From: Metarhizium brunneum | Taxonomy: Eukaryota; Ascomycota; Sordariomycetes; Hypocreales; Clavicipitaceae | Direction of reading: 5' to 3' | DNA length: 64,000 nucleotides | NCBI RefSeq assembly: GCF_013426205.1 | Contig: NC_089423.1 | Coordinates: 1,736,001 to 1,800,000 of the forward strand | Shown: piece by piece, positions 31,997 to 43,676 of the stretch | Layout: each line of letters begins with the position of its first letter | Numbering within the stretch: position 1 is the stretch's first letter | Program-made: the position numbers and the translations under genes | Notes under the pieces: generated by a model | The model's input: only the letters and a program-made list of their open reading frames with translations | What the model was told of the DNA's origin: nothing | Databases searched by the model: none

Positions 31997-34900
31997 ATGT
32001 CACTGTCAGATTGGGACTCGACTTCGTCCCGAGATGGAGAGAGATACCTAAAACACCAACATTCTGCTTCTTCGGACCACGGCGCGCGAGCTCTCGTTCC
32101 TATGTGCGTAATTGTAGCGTTTTTCTCTTTCAAACCCATCCCACTTCCTTCTCTTTCGTGCTTCTTTACTTTTTTCCTTCTATCCGGATAAAACTTACCC
32201 CATTTTTTTCTAAAAAAAATTCCATGTTCATCTCGGCGACGCGAGACTAACACCCAGCAGGTGGGATAGCTCAGATCCTGAACGAGCTCCGCCGCCTCTA
32301 CCACTGAACCCCCAGTCGCCCGTCTTGACTTCGCGTGCCGGCACATCGAGCGCCATTCAATCTGCGCATGCTGCCTTGAACGAGAGGGCGCGGGAAAACA
32401 GTGCCGTTGTCAGGCGCGGCGACGGATCACCAGAGAGAGCCCTCGTCAAGGGCGCTTCACATCGCCGTTTGCAGTCGCTACAGCCTGGTTCTGTACGAGA
32501 CTTGAGCTTGATGATTGAAGGAAACTGGAGCAAACAAGACCTCAGACCCTCAACACCTACAACACCGCGGGAATTACCGCCCGAGCCGAGGTCTGACGGA
32601 GACTCTGCCAATTCAACCCCGATTCCGGGACCCAGCTTGACGCCTATTTTGAGGCCGACGGCCAGACGGCTTCCCCAGCAGAGCATACTGGGCGAGAATA
32701 CGCCACCCCAGAGCTCGACTATGCTGGCTCTGCAAAACATGGGCAGCAAATCTGCTTCAAGAGAGGCAGAGTCTGCTCTGTCTAACATCACAAACGGCTC
32801 CACGCCTAAGCAACCTCCCTATTCCGATGATGTATCCGCTCAACTTCTTACGCTCACAAACATTGCGACATCTCTGCAGAAGGAGATGTCGGCTTTGAGT
32901 CGGCGAAGTCGGGACAATGCTACTGATTTACTAAGCTTGAAGGAGGCGACCAAGTCCAGAGATGAGGACGTCAGGAAGAGCCTCAGAGAGCTTGTGGGCA
33001 ACATTAACGAGCAGTCCAGTCGGATCACCTCCTTCAATGGTCCGTATCTTGATAACAAGCCCTTTGGCTCACCTCCCACGCATTCACGAGCGTTTCAACT
33101 TCCCCGGATACCATCACCAAAGAGCTTTGCTGAATCGATTGACCGTGGCTCCATCAGCACACCTTCTTTGTCCGGAGTAGACACATCTGCTTCACTCATA
33201 CTTTTGGAGAAAATTTGGAATGGGCTCGGCACTAAAGAAGGACAAGAGTCACTGGTTGGCTTGCTTACCCAGTTGTCCCAGAAACTTTCTGGGCTAGCTA
33301 CCTCTGCCAAGGTCGACGAGCTGGCAGAGTACATTCGTTCGCAATCAGAGAATGCTGTTGTACTTGGAAGCGCAACCGGAAGCGGAGGTTTGGGCAATCA
33401 AGACATGGAACTGGAAAGGGGTGGGCTTGTGACCCAACGAGTCGACCGACTTCTCTTCAACGGAGAAAACAGAAGATCCTCGGCACCTTCTGGGCGTGGC
33501 GCGGAGCTTGTAAATGAAGAACTTATGAACATCATCCGGTCCGTCAAAGACAGTGTCACCCAGGGCGGTGGTTTAACTGCAGAGGTTAAAGCTCTAGTGC
33601 GCGAACTCAGGGGTGAGGTTCTTGGCATGGGGCGAGAACTAGGCAAGAGATTGGAGAAGGTCGGAAGTAAAGGAATTGAAGAGGCTGAGGCTCCTAGCAA
33701 AGACGAGGTTTCCAGAGTCATTGATGAAGGCTTGGAGCAGATGAAGGAACAGCTCAACAACGTCTTGCGAGAACATCGACGCCAGTCTGCCCAGACACAG
33801 TCTTCACAAAAGACGGTGGTTGATTATAAGGAAATCTACAATGCTATGCGAGCTGCGTTGCGTGATAACGAAGCCTCTACCGACGAGACACCCGACTTGA
33901 GCCGAGAAGACGTTATCGAGGCAGTCAGAGACGCTTGGGAAAATTACAAGCCTGAGATTGAAGTGCAACAGCTCGGTCTTGAACGGGATGAAGTCTTGGC
34001 TTGCCTCAAAGAAGGCCTTCAAGAGTATGCTCCCCGGGATGAGCGACCTGAGGCTGCAACTAGAGAAGAAGTATTCAAGGCTGTTGTGGAGGGACTCAAG
34101 CACTTTGCTCCTCCACAGGTTGAAACCCCAGCCTCCCTGTCACGAGACGAAATCATTGACGCTGTTCGTGATTGCCTTGAGGAATTCGAGTTCCCCGTCG
34201 CCGCATCCGCTGTTGGCACCGAGTTGTCGCACCGCGATGTCGTTGACGCCGTGCGCGAAGGCCTCAGTGGTCTTGATCTTCCTCGAAATGATGCTCTTAT
34301 GGCGGTTCCTAGCAACAATGATGAAATTGCCTCCCGTCTTCAGGACATCATGGAGTATATGAAACTTGAATTTAAGGCCGCCTCCGAGTCACATCGTGAT
34401 GTCGTTCAACAAGCCGTGCGCGAGGGCCTCAGCGAGCTCGATCTTCCTCGTGGTGATGCTCTTATGGCAGTCCCTGCCAATACTGATGAAATTGTCTCTC
34501 GCCTTCAGGACATGACGGAATACATGAAGCTTGAGTTTAAAGCTGTCTCTGAGGAGGCCAAGGACAATGTGGCCGCGAATGGACGAGACACTGAGCAAGT
34601 TCTTGACGCCACCAAGGATGGACTTGAAAATCTTCGCATCGCCATTGAAAGCTACGTCGACAGGGTTTCTGGTGTCGCTGGCCACGAAGAGTTTATGGAC
34701 AACATGTCAAGAACCATGGAGGAGTTCAAGGAGGAAGTTTCCAGGGCTGTATCCATGGCCAACGACAGCTCCCGTGAGGAGCTCCAAGCACACCTGGAGG
34801 GGTTGCGCGAAGTTGTCAACTCTTCTATGGTTCCCGCATCCAGCCCTACTGTTCCTAGTGTCAATAATCAGGAAGTCCTTGAGGCTCTTCATAATGGATT

Positions 34901-37900
34901 GACTAGCCTTCGACAAGAAATCTTGCGGCCTCGACCTGAGACAGGCGACATCTTGGATGCCATCCAAGATGGCCTGAACGATCTCCGCGCGGCCCTTGAA
35001 AGAGTTATCAACAAACCTGTGGACTTGACTGCCAACGACGAGGTTCTGGATGCGCTCAAGTCCGGTTTGGATGGCGTTAGGTCAGATATTGAGACCCTCC
35101 GTGACAGCAGCAACGAAAGAGCTGTTGCGGCTGTTGCGACTGCTACAGAAGAAGACACCAGTCGAGCAATTATTCCCGCCGACATGGTGAAGCAAGACGA
35201 CATTAAGAATCTCGAAGTCCTCATCACTCAGCTCAGGATCAAAGTTGAGGCAATGGAGCCAGAGACGGAGACTGTTCAGCGGGATGATTTGGCTCGCCTG
35301 GAAGATATGCTTCGTAGCGTTCAGGAGGGTGTCAATGAAATCTCGACTCGAGAGCCACCCGCTGCTGCCGAGCCCGCTAAAGAAGTGCATGAGGCCACTG
35401 ACACTAACAATAGTGATGCTGCTTCCAAGGACGATGTCCAGGCTATTGAGACTATTCTCCGGAACACCAAGGCCAGTCTGGACGATCTCGTTGAGGGTGA
35501 ACAGGCGGTCCGTAAGGAGCACCTCGATGCCATCGAGGCTCTGGTCCTGGAGACGCGCGAGACCATGACGTCCATGACCGAGCAGCTAGCCACCATTTCA
35601 CAGAAGGAGGATCTCAATGCGTTGGAAACTCTTGTTACACAACTTAGCCTTGGTCTCGAAGAAATAAAGGAAAGAAGCGACAAGGCACCGTCCTCCGATG
35701 AAGAGATGGCCACCAAGACTGGTCTTGAGGCTGTCGAAGCTGTTGTTCTGGAGATCAAGACAGCACTTGATGGCTTGACGGCGACTGATTTTGCCAGCAT
35801 CTCCAACAAGGAAGACGTGTCCAACTTGGAGACGATCTTGAAGGAGGCCAAAGAGAAGATCGAGGCACATACCGAATCGAATACCAAGGCACTTGATGAC
35901 CGTCAAGCTGAGATCGTTGGTGTTGCCGATCGCGTCACGGCGGTCAAAACCTTGTTGGAAGAGTTCCAGGAAGCTATCAAGAGTAAATTGGATGATGGGT
36001 CATCGGGAATTGATGCTGTCACAAAGTTGCTCGAAGGCATGGGAGAAAAAATCGACAAGAACGAAAACGTCGGCGCCGACCTCAAGGAAATGTTCGAAAC
36101 GATGAAGACCCAGTTCGAAGAGAACAAGGAAGTTGTTGCTGGTGCCCGGCTGGAGTCCAATGAGAAGCTCCAGGAGGCGGCAGACAGCATTGGTACAAAG
36201 ATTGACGACAAGATTACGGAGCTGAATGTCAAGTATGATGAGTTCAAGGCCACGTTGAACGAGAAAAGCGAAGCCACCGAGGCCCGGGAAATCGAGACCG
36301 AAGCTGCTGTTGTTGGTACCAAGGCTATTGCCGAGGACTTGAAGCTTCTTATTGATACCCTTGGCTCGACTGTCACAGACTCTCTGGAGAAGATGGAAGA
36401 AGCATCCAAGACAGTCTTCTCCAAGGTCGAGGATCTCGCCACCCGCACCGAGGAGATTGACACTGAGGGTAAAACAGAACACCAGAAGACTCGTGACCAT
36501 TTACAACAAGCTGTCGCTGCTGTCGAGAGCTTGCAGGGCGAGGTAAAGGAACACCAACCCGAGATCCTGACAGCTGTGAAAGATATTCTCCTGCTGGTAG
36601 GAGAGCACTTTGAACACTCCAAAACGGCATCCACCGAACTTCAGGACAAGATTGCTGAGGCCAAGCCTGTCGAGCAACAAATGCTTCCGCCCCCTGAGAA
36701 GTATGATGACTCAGCAGTGCAGGAGAAGCTCAATCTCATTGCAGAACAAAAGTATGACGACTCAGCTGTACAGGAGAAGCTCAATCTCATCGCGGAACAA
36801 AAGTATGACGACTCAGCCGTACAGGAGAAGCTCAATCTTATTGCAGAACACAAGTATGACGACTCCGAGATCAAGGAGAGGCTGGATAGACTGGTCGAGC
36901 AGCAATATGATGACAGCCCAGTTCATGAGAAGCTTGATAGACTGGTTGAGCAGCGCTACGATGATGGCCCAGTCCATGAGAAGCTTGACAAACTCGTAGA
37001 TCATAGCACCACGTCAGCCCAAGCATTTGCCCAGCTGGAGACATTGGACAAGGTCCATCAGTCTGTCGTCAATACTGCAGCCGAGATCTCACAGTTCCTG
37101 TCTTCCCAGACACAACGAATCGAAAATGACCACGAGGATCGGGAAAAGACTCTTCAGGATACTGTGATTGAATTGGAGCGCAAACTCGCTGAGCGAGAAC
37201 ACATGGAAGCAGCTATTCTTAGCCTCAAGGATGAAGAAGATAGGCTTCGTAACAGTGTTCTCAATCTGCGGACAGAGCAGGAGAGCCTAATTAGACAAAA
37301 GACTCGATTGACAGGCGATGTTTCCTCTTTGGAGACAGCCTTGCGTCTGCGCAAGGAGGAGCTGTCAGATATGGAGTACCGCGCAGAGAGACTGGAGAGA
37401 CGCATTGTGGAGGGCGTCATGGACCACTCTCGGGTACTATTGATGGCCAAGGACAGCAAGGGACGTGACGACATGAACCGGAAACGTGTTAAGAAGCCTG
37501 TTGGTGAAGATGGGGAAACTGGCGGTACTAAGTCGAATCGCCCTGCCCTCAGCATGGCTCTGGCCACCAGGCGAAACCTTGGGGTTCCCACACAGAACGG
37601 ATCCGCGAGACGTATTGCGTCGCTCAGCCAGATGAATAGCAGCTCGCCATCTGGTCTGGTCAAGAGAAGCCAAAGCGTACGCACAGGAGCTGGCAATGCT
37701 CTCCGGAAGCGAAGTTGGGGCGGAGGTATGGCAAAGGGGGTTGGCGAAGAAGACAAGGAGAATCTTCGCGTTGGTGAGACCGTAGAGGAACTTGACGAGC
37801 CGGATACAGCAGCTTCCTCTCCAGTGGCAAGCACTGTTGCGTATACAGCCGACAATGACTCTGTGCTTGACTCGCTGGTGGACGATGATGGCGAGGGCAG

Positions 37901-38072
37901 TGATACAGGGACACTGAGAAGAAGCAGCGTTGGCACGACGGTCATGTCAAGCCAGTACACGGAATCGGAGGCAGGGTATAGCGAGTACGATGGGACGGAA
38001 AGCGACTGGACGGAGAGTCAAGTTGGGACGGATGTCGGGGCCGAGAACGGGCTGGTTATTTATGAACAGTAG
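31997..38072 (+). CDS. Giant repeat-containing coiled-coil protein, uncharacterised
   Basis: Two exons (31997-32103 and 32261-38072; 157-nt intron) give 1972 residues. The first 230 residues are Ser/Pro/Arg-rich and probably disordered. From about 240 to 1750 the protein is acidic and heptad-like, with many degenerate units such as LDALKSGLDGVRSDIETLR, suggesting a long rod. A 54-residue tandem duplication lies at 692-745 and 746-799. Six 17-residue units of the YDDSAVQEKLNLIAEQ type lie at 1516-1617. A conserved-looking coiled coil follows (about 1665-1755, ending LERRIVEGVMDHSRVLL), then a basic Ser-rich segment and a very acidic C-terminus. Similar fungal proteins are often labelled chromosome segregation ATPase, but no P-loop or ATPase motif is visible, so that name is not used. 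A structural or scaffolding role is inference. Start choice: first ATG in the only spliceable upstream exon. Confidence 0.85.
34227..34550. repeat. Tandem 162-bp duplication inside the coiled-coil gene
   Basis: Two adjacent in-frame units (34227-34388 and 34389-34550) encode nearly the same 54 residues, each containing SHRDVV, VREGLS, LDLPR, DALMAVP and EYMKLEFKA. Divergence is mostly synonymous or conservative, indicating a fairly recent duplication under protein-level constraint. Confidence 0.88.
36699..37004. repeat. Six 51-bp units (17-residue repeat) in the coiled-coil gene
   Basis: Six units of 17 residues each. The first three are almost identical (KYDDSAVQEKLNLIAEQ); the last three drift (for example QYDDSPVHEKLDRLVEQ). 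The gradient from identical to divergent copies suggests recent expansion at the upstream side. The unit length is not a multiple of seven, so it would interrupt a regular heptad coiled coil. Confidence 0.92.
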
Positions 38073-38765
38073 CGGTAAGGATGATGAACAAAATATAGGT
38101 GCAATTTGGGGATGCTTTGGCCCTCGGCACTTCTTGATATGATGTATGGATTACATCATATGGATTACACGACAGAGATTGTTAACTTTGAGCGTTCTTG
38201 TTTTGCGTTGTTGTGTAGGTATCAATTGATAAGTGGCCAACCTTTTGCGTCTTTTGTGAATAAAGCGTGCGCGTAGGCAACCTATATGATGAAATACTTG
38301 TATTATTAACGGCTCGGCCCGGAATAGGGTGAGTGTGCTGCTACTAGTTGGTGAGTTACTCTGTACGGGGCTTTTTGGCCTCATTTCTCGTTGGCGACAC
38401 CAAGTGCCATCCATGTATTGAGATTTCAATCGAGCCTTTGCCGAGGAGTAGCCTGCTGCATAGGGTGTTTCCTTACGGAGTATACCGAACAGACTTGCTA
38501 AAGGAATATCCGGGGTTGAATTTGATGATAGTCGTGTATGTGAGCACTGTGCGGACTGTTGATGGACGAACGCCACTTTGCGCCGTGCCAGAATTTTGGT
38601 GGTTGTGGGGATACTAGCATCGACATTCTAGAGCCCACATGCAGGCATAGGCGCAGGCGCAGGCGACCTGCGGCAGTCGAGCTGTGAAACCACCAGACTC
38701 AAAAAACCAGGCCTCCCCCCACGCGTCTCGCAGTCGCGTCCGTCCAACGCTCGGCATCACCCGCA
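38073..38765. other. Spacer between coiled-coil gene and DAD3
   Basis: 693 bp: 3' flank of the coiled-coil gene, then the DAD3 promoter. One TACGGAGTA motif is at 38474-38482. No gene is supported. Confidence 0.5.
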
Positions 38766-39166
38766 ATGGAGCAAAATATCCTCTCCACGCCTGAACTCTC
38801 GCCCCTCGAGCAGGAAGTCCTCGAGGAATACGAACGGCTGGCCGGCAACATGAAGCAGGTGTGTGGCTCTGCGGTTTTTGCGTCTCTCTCTCCCCCCGGC
38901 CCCAGCGTTTCTCGCGGCCCCAGCGTTTCTCGCAGACAGACACGGGTGAAGGAAAGGAAAGGCGGTGGACGGAGAAGCTGACGCCCTGGTGTGTGTAGTT
39001 GGCGAGTGTGCTGGACGACCTTGCTTCGAACCCGTCGACGGAAATACTGGATGGGCTGCGGGACCTGGAGCGCAAGACGAGCCTGGCGTTTACGCTGCTC
39101 AAGGCGAGCGTGTACAGCATAGTGCTGCAACAGGAGATTGATTGGGGCGGCGGGAGGGAGGAGTGA
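38766..39166 (+). CDS. dad3: DASH complex subunit Dad3
   Basis: Two exons (38766-38858 and 38999-39166; 140-nt intron) give 86 residues. Dad3 is a small helical subunit of the DASH/Dam1 ring that couples kinetochores to spindle microtubules in fungi. The recognisable core is LSPLEQEVLEEYERLAGNMK joined to LASVLDDLASNPSTEILDGL and LERKTSLAFTLLKASVYSIV. The length is normal for the family. The intron contains a direct repeat of about 18 bp (CGGCCCCAGCGTTTCTCG twice, near 38900-38935). The gene converges on uS5m, with 295 bp between the stops. Confidence 0.95.
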
Positions 39167-39461
39167 CTTGTTCCCTTGTTTGCGTTTTGCCTGGCTGGCA
39201 TTCCTGCGAGACGGGATGATAGGGCATGGTTGTGACGGGAAAGGTTAGGTAGGGGAGGACATGGATGCGTGGACAGACTGGCTCGACAGATGGGCCAAAT
39301 GATGTAAATGATACCCTGGATCATGATGGCGACGCTCTGAATACACTTGCAGCATGTGTCGCGGTGGCTCTCTAGCCATTGCACGACACACGTTTGGTTT
39401 AGGGGAATAAATAAATGTACATTTAGTATACACGACATGCACACGCTCGGCTGGAACTCCT
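39167..39461. other. Convergent 3' spacer between DAD3 and uS5m
   Basis: 295 bp of shared 3' flank. ATAAATAAATGTA at about 39406-39419 is a plausible 3' processing element. No gene is seen. Confidence 0.45.
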
Positions 39462-41037
39462 CTAGTATACAGCACCCCCGTAATACACCTTTCGCACATC
39501 AACCATCTTCTTGCCCCTGCCTATAGCAATCTCCTCGGGATCAGCTTGGCTTGTGAGCGCCTCGTACGTCGCCTTGACCGAGTTCATGGGGTTCTTGGAC
39601 CGCGGCATGCGGCCGTGTATATCGTGGATGCCCGCGGCGCGGCACATTTCAAAGAGGCGGTGGGGGACACGAAGCCCAAAGCCTACAATAAAAAAGTTTT
39701 AGTTCATACTCAACTCTCTTGGGCCAAGAGAACATGGGAGGGAGAGACATACCGGGTGGTCGGGAGAAAAGCTCGACAACCGTCCCGGACACCTTGGCCT
39801 TGACGTTGCCGAAAATGGTGCGGTTCTCGTAGCGCCGGATGGGCTTCATGTTGCGAATGGCAAGCAGCTGTGCCGTCTCGGCGGCCAGGCCCGCCTCGGT
39901 CGACTTGGCGATGCCGAGACCCAGGCGGCCGTTGCCGTTGCCCGCAATGGCCACGACGGAGGTGCTGCGTACTTTACCCAGACGGGTCTGGTTGGAAACC
40001 CATCGCGTGACGAGCACCTTGCGGTAGATGGACTGAATGTCTTTGAGCGTCATGCCCGTGAGCCGCTTGATCTCCTGGTAGTGACCGCCGTCATCCTGGC
40101 CCTCGTCCTCGGGATCCGCAGCCGACTTGTACAGACCCTCGACGCCGGGGACCTTGCCCAACTCAGCAGCTTCGGCAGAGTAGGCACGGTTGACTCCAGC
40201 GGGACCGTCGGCCAGCAACTCCAAGTTGCTGGGCTCGACTTCGCTCTCGTCCGTCATCGACGATAGCTTGTCCAACTCCTTTTTCCACTCTGCGTCCACT
40301 GCCTCGTCGAGCTTCATAGCCTGCGCTCTCGTCAACAGATCCGGCCCCGAAGCATTAGCGTCCGGCTCCTGCTTCCCATCCTCTTCGATGAGATACTTCT
40401 TGAGCAGTTCAGGATCATTTTCAAGATCCTTGAGCTCATCCTCGGTCAGGTCTATCAATTCCGTGCCGCTGCTCTCCTTTACCCTCCTCAGGGCGCGGAC
40501 CATGGCTCTCGTGAGCTGATGACTGGTCTTTGTATCCGTCATTTGTGACATTTTCGAGCCGTACTGGTCTACCCATTCGTTGTGGCTCAGCCACTCCGGC
40601 TGCTTGGGAGTGACGTCGACCTTGGGCTTAACATCATATCTCGGATCGAGCACCGTAAAGTCCTCGATGTAGTTCGGTCGGTAAGGGTCGTCGCGCAGAC
40701 GGCCCTGAATAATCACGTCATCTGTGTTGATGGCTTCCTCTCCGGCCCGAAGAGCCTCCAGCTGCTCGGGGGTGTACTTTTGCTTCAGGAGCTCCAGCTC
40801 CTCCTTGGTGTAGTCGGGGAACTTCTCCTGGCGATATTTCGACAGCACAGAGGGGTTCAGAAGCCCCATTTCCTCGGCCTTGACATTCCGGAACCGTGAC
40901 CGCCGCTTGGAGCGCGGTGCCGAGCTGTGGAATTGCTGGCATTGCACGACTGATGTCGCGGTTGGGGAGCCAGCTCGGGATCGGGTCGAGGCGATACACC
41001 TGCCCAGGAGGCTGTGCACCGGGCGTGCCACGCTCAT
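39462..41037 (-). CDS. Mitochondrial small ribosomal subunit protein uS5m
   Basis: Two exons (41037-39753 and 39682-39462; 70-nt intron) give 501 residues. The ATG at 41037 begins an arginine- and serine-rich leader (SVARPVHSLLGRCIASTRSR) typical of mitochondrial import; in-frame sequence further upstream has no better start. The last third carries the S5 double-stranded RNA-binding fold: LTGMTLKDIQSIYRKVLVTR, VVAIAGNGNGRLGLGIAKS, and the C-terminal S5 fold FGLRVPHRLFEMCRAAGI...KNPMNSVKATYEAL. The long N-terminal extension (about 300 residues, charged) is common in fungal mitoribosomal S5. The protein lies near the decoding region and mRNA entry in small subunits. The intron falls in the loop SRPPGFG. 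Confidence 0.94.
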
Positions 41038-41829
41038 GCCCACGGTCTGTTTGTCCGATACCACCCGGTGTGCAGGCTGGTTAACTGCAGTGTTTGGAGT
41101 ATGTATATCGTGGACAAGGCGTGTCGTGCTCACTTGAGCTTGAGATTTTTCTGGCCAAAGACAATCCTCAATTGCGCCACCCAATCGGGTTAGTCTCCGA
41201 ACAGGGGGTAGAGCAAGAGATGCACGTGAGGGTCCACGTGTACCAGCCGGGGTCCATCATCTTGCTTGTGGGCATCTCGTACGAGAACTCACATGCTCAG
41301 GGACGAGAGCTGCAGTATGCTCGAATCGCCTGCGATGCCACGTCTTTGCCATGTACACAAAAAGGCAATATATAACTTACCTAGTAATTCACACGCAACT
41401 AGTGTCGCTCTTCACACTACGGCTCCTTGTGAAGCACACGTAGTTCCGTGGTGTATCCCATGAAACGGCCGTCTCAGGATAGCCTCCTGTGCTGGGGCCT
41501 CGTCGCCGGCCCACCAACATTTGTCAATAATCCCACCATGCCCAGACTTTACTTTCCCCCCCCCCAACCATCCCTCCTTTTGCATTTCATACCTTTGTGA
41601 TATCGTGATCTGCCCGAGTTTTTGCCAATTACTTCTTGTTCTTATTCTTCTCCCTCTCCTTTTCGCGCCCTTTCCCCAACACTGCGTTGGTCCTTCTCAC
41701 CGCCGCAAGTCTCCTCTGTGCCAGGCGCACTTACACTTGCGAACTATCCACGGCCAAAGGTTCGCGAAGCCTACGAAACAGCAACAAATCTACAACCCCG
41801 CGAATTGGACTCACCCGTCAGACGTTGAA
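41038..41829. other. Divergent promoter region between uS5m and small membrane protein gene
   Basis: 792 bp. An open frame continues upstream of the small membrane protein from 41521, but it has no upstream ATG of good context and reads like low-complexity leader (pyrimidine-rich at 41540-41720), so I treat it as 5' untranslated. No other gene is supported. Confidence 0.5.
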
Positions 41830-42054
41830 ATGGCAAACTTTGACTGGCTCCAGAAGGTCGGCGCCACCAAGGAGGCCGTCGCCGTCCTCAATGATCAGCC
41901 GTACCTCTTCGTTGACCTGCTTGTCGTTCTCGTCGGTCTTGGCCTGCAGTGCCTGTTAATTTGGTACATTCACTATGCGACTTTGAAGCCCGAGCAGAAG
42001 AAAAAGAAGAAGCCCGCCGGCGATAATGCCAGCGGCGGGGCGGGACGAAAATAA
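41830..42054 (+). CDS. Small single-pass membrane protein, uncharacterised
   Basis: A single exon of 74 residues. A soluble N-terminus (1-22, MANFDWLQKVGATKEAVAVL) is followed by one strong transmembrane helix (about 25-49, VDLLVVLVGLGLQCLLIWYI) and a lysine-rich tail (KPEQKKKKKP) ending in Gly/Ala/Arg. By the positive-inside rule the C-terminus should be cytosolic or, in mitochondria, in the matrix. I do not recognise the family. The ATG context (GAAATGGC) is acceptable, and a long pyrimidine-rich leader precedes it, as in well-expressed fungal genes. The small size and clean composition make it likely real. Confidence 0.75.
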   Translation: MANFDWLQKVGATKEAVAVLNDQPYLFVDLLVVLVGLGLQCLLIWYIHYATLKPEQKKKKKPAGDNASGGAGRK

Positions 42055-42484
42055 GCACACCATTTATATCGTCAGCAACTCGGATTTTCCCGCCGATTTT
42101 TCCAACTTGCTATTCCTTGTTTGGGCAACCAACTGCATATGGTTGACCTCCCCTGGTGGGCTAGGCGTTGATTTGTATCATATTTCATCTTGGGCGGATT
42201 TTCTAAACATTACTAATGTGTCGGCGTTGAAATACACCTCTTTCAGTCGCACCCACACTGCATTGCTGGCAAACCTATTACTCGCAGAGCGCTTCTCTGA
42301 ATTAATATTGCGGTTTTATTATCATGGTTATCTTTTGGCATCGAAAGCTTAAGTGCAATTTTAGAACCACTTTGAAATATACACAATAGCCTTCGTATAT
42401 CTCTTGTTTAATTCATTCATTCAGGCATCGCGGCCAACTTTGCATTTGTCATTCTATCGCGTCCGATCATACCAGGCACCTCGC
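42055..42484. other. Convergent 3' spacer
   Basis: 430 bp between two converging genes, AT-rich (TAATATTGCGGTTTTATTAT near 42302-42321) as expected for untranslated 3' ends. No gene is seen. Confidence 0.45.
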
Positions 42485-43676
42485 TTAGCGTCGTGAAGTC
42501 GGTATGTTAGACGTCATCAGGTTCCAAAGGCTGCGTTCGATGCCATTCCGAACAAGGTCTTTCTGATAGGTATCCTCAGAGCTATTCTCCTCGCTCTGAA
42601 TGTATGAGTCCAGTTTCAATCCTTCGACCTTTCTCCGGAGACTCGGCGATTCTGCGCCCTTCATTCGCTCCAGAGAAGTAGCAATTGTGAACAAGAAATC
42701 CTTCCTGGCCGATATATCCTGAAACTGCGGTCAGTTTGATTTCGCTTCCTCCTTGAAAAGACTTGCCTGTAAATAGGGTATATTAAAGACTGCTGGAGCC
42801 AACTGGGAGAGCGGTTTACCAGGGCTTCTATTGATGAATTTCATACTCTTGGGGCATCGTTTAATCCCGACCATTATATTTGCTAGGCAGGTCTCCAACA
42901 TATCTCTAGTATAAGTAGAGTATATCATCTCGCTGGCGATTTTGTGCCGACTTCTCCTTCGTTTTAGCCGTCGGGAAGTTTCACTCTCCGCAATGTCTAG
43001 ATTCATCCGTTTAATGAAGTCATCAACGGCTCTTTGGTCGTCCAAAGCTAGGCAGTCAAATTCGACATCGCCGCTCATTCTCAAGCCATCCGCCGTCTTC
43101 GAACCACGACGAGCTGCACCTCTTGTGGCTTTGGTCACCTTTGTTTTTTCCTTCGCGGGCTTTCCTTTCCCCATGGTCTTTAATAAGTCGATTGAATAAA
43201 ATACAGACTGAAATCTTGCTACCATTGCGGCATCGGGTACCAAAGCGGATGAAAGGTCTGGATGCTGGATGGACAAGCGTATCCGACTCGGATCTCTGCT
43301 CGAGCTGTCAACAGTAACAAGTCGGAGTCCCAAGTAATCAAGAACCTACTCCGATTAGTAAGTAATTGCGTGCATTGTCATCGGAGACTGGGCCCATTCA
43401 AACCTCAAATCCAAGCAAAAGGTCTCGAATATGGTTCACCTGGTCTTTTTGTACCCCGAATCCGTCCACTGATATCTCGACGTTGAAATAGCACGAGCCC
43501 GTCCTCGCAATCCATAAATTCCCTGTACGAACCAGATCCTCGAGCTCAATGCTTGTTTGCACCCTTCTACAACAGCTGGGTATGTCAATTTTCAAACACC
43601 CGGTCACTGTGAGTTTGATGTTTTCTGTCATGTGGGCGATGCTAAAGTCTGGCAGAGAGATGGAACAAAGTGGCAT
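42485..43676 (-). CDS. Uncharacterised protein with a GC-AG intron
   Basis: Three exons (43676-43404, 43345-42767, 42718-42485) give 361 residues. The join GFE|VLDYLGLRLV restores a continuous hydrophobic segment, and the join PYLQ|DISARKDFLF uses a GC donor (CAG|GCAAGT) and a 48-nt intron; reading through would stop after 12 codons. The N-terminal part (about 15-150) looks beta-rich, with SCYFNVEISVDGF and RIRLSIQHPDLS. The middle has a basic patch (SRRLKRRRSRHK) that could be a nuclear localisation signal or nucleic-acid-binding site, and the C-terminus is helical and charged. I do not recognise the family. The ATG at 43676 is tentative: an acceptor-like GGCAG lies a few bases upstream, so further 5' exons are possible. 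Confidence 0.7.

Noticed and set aside
31997..38072. Naming the giant coiled-coil protein a chromosome segregation ATPase
   Set aside because: No Walker A, Walker B or ABC signature is visible; the label would rest only on coiled-coil similarity.
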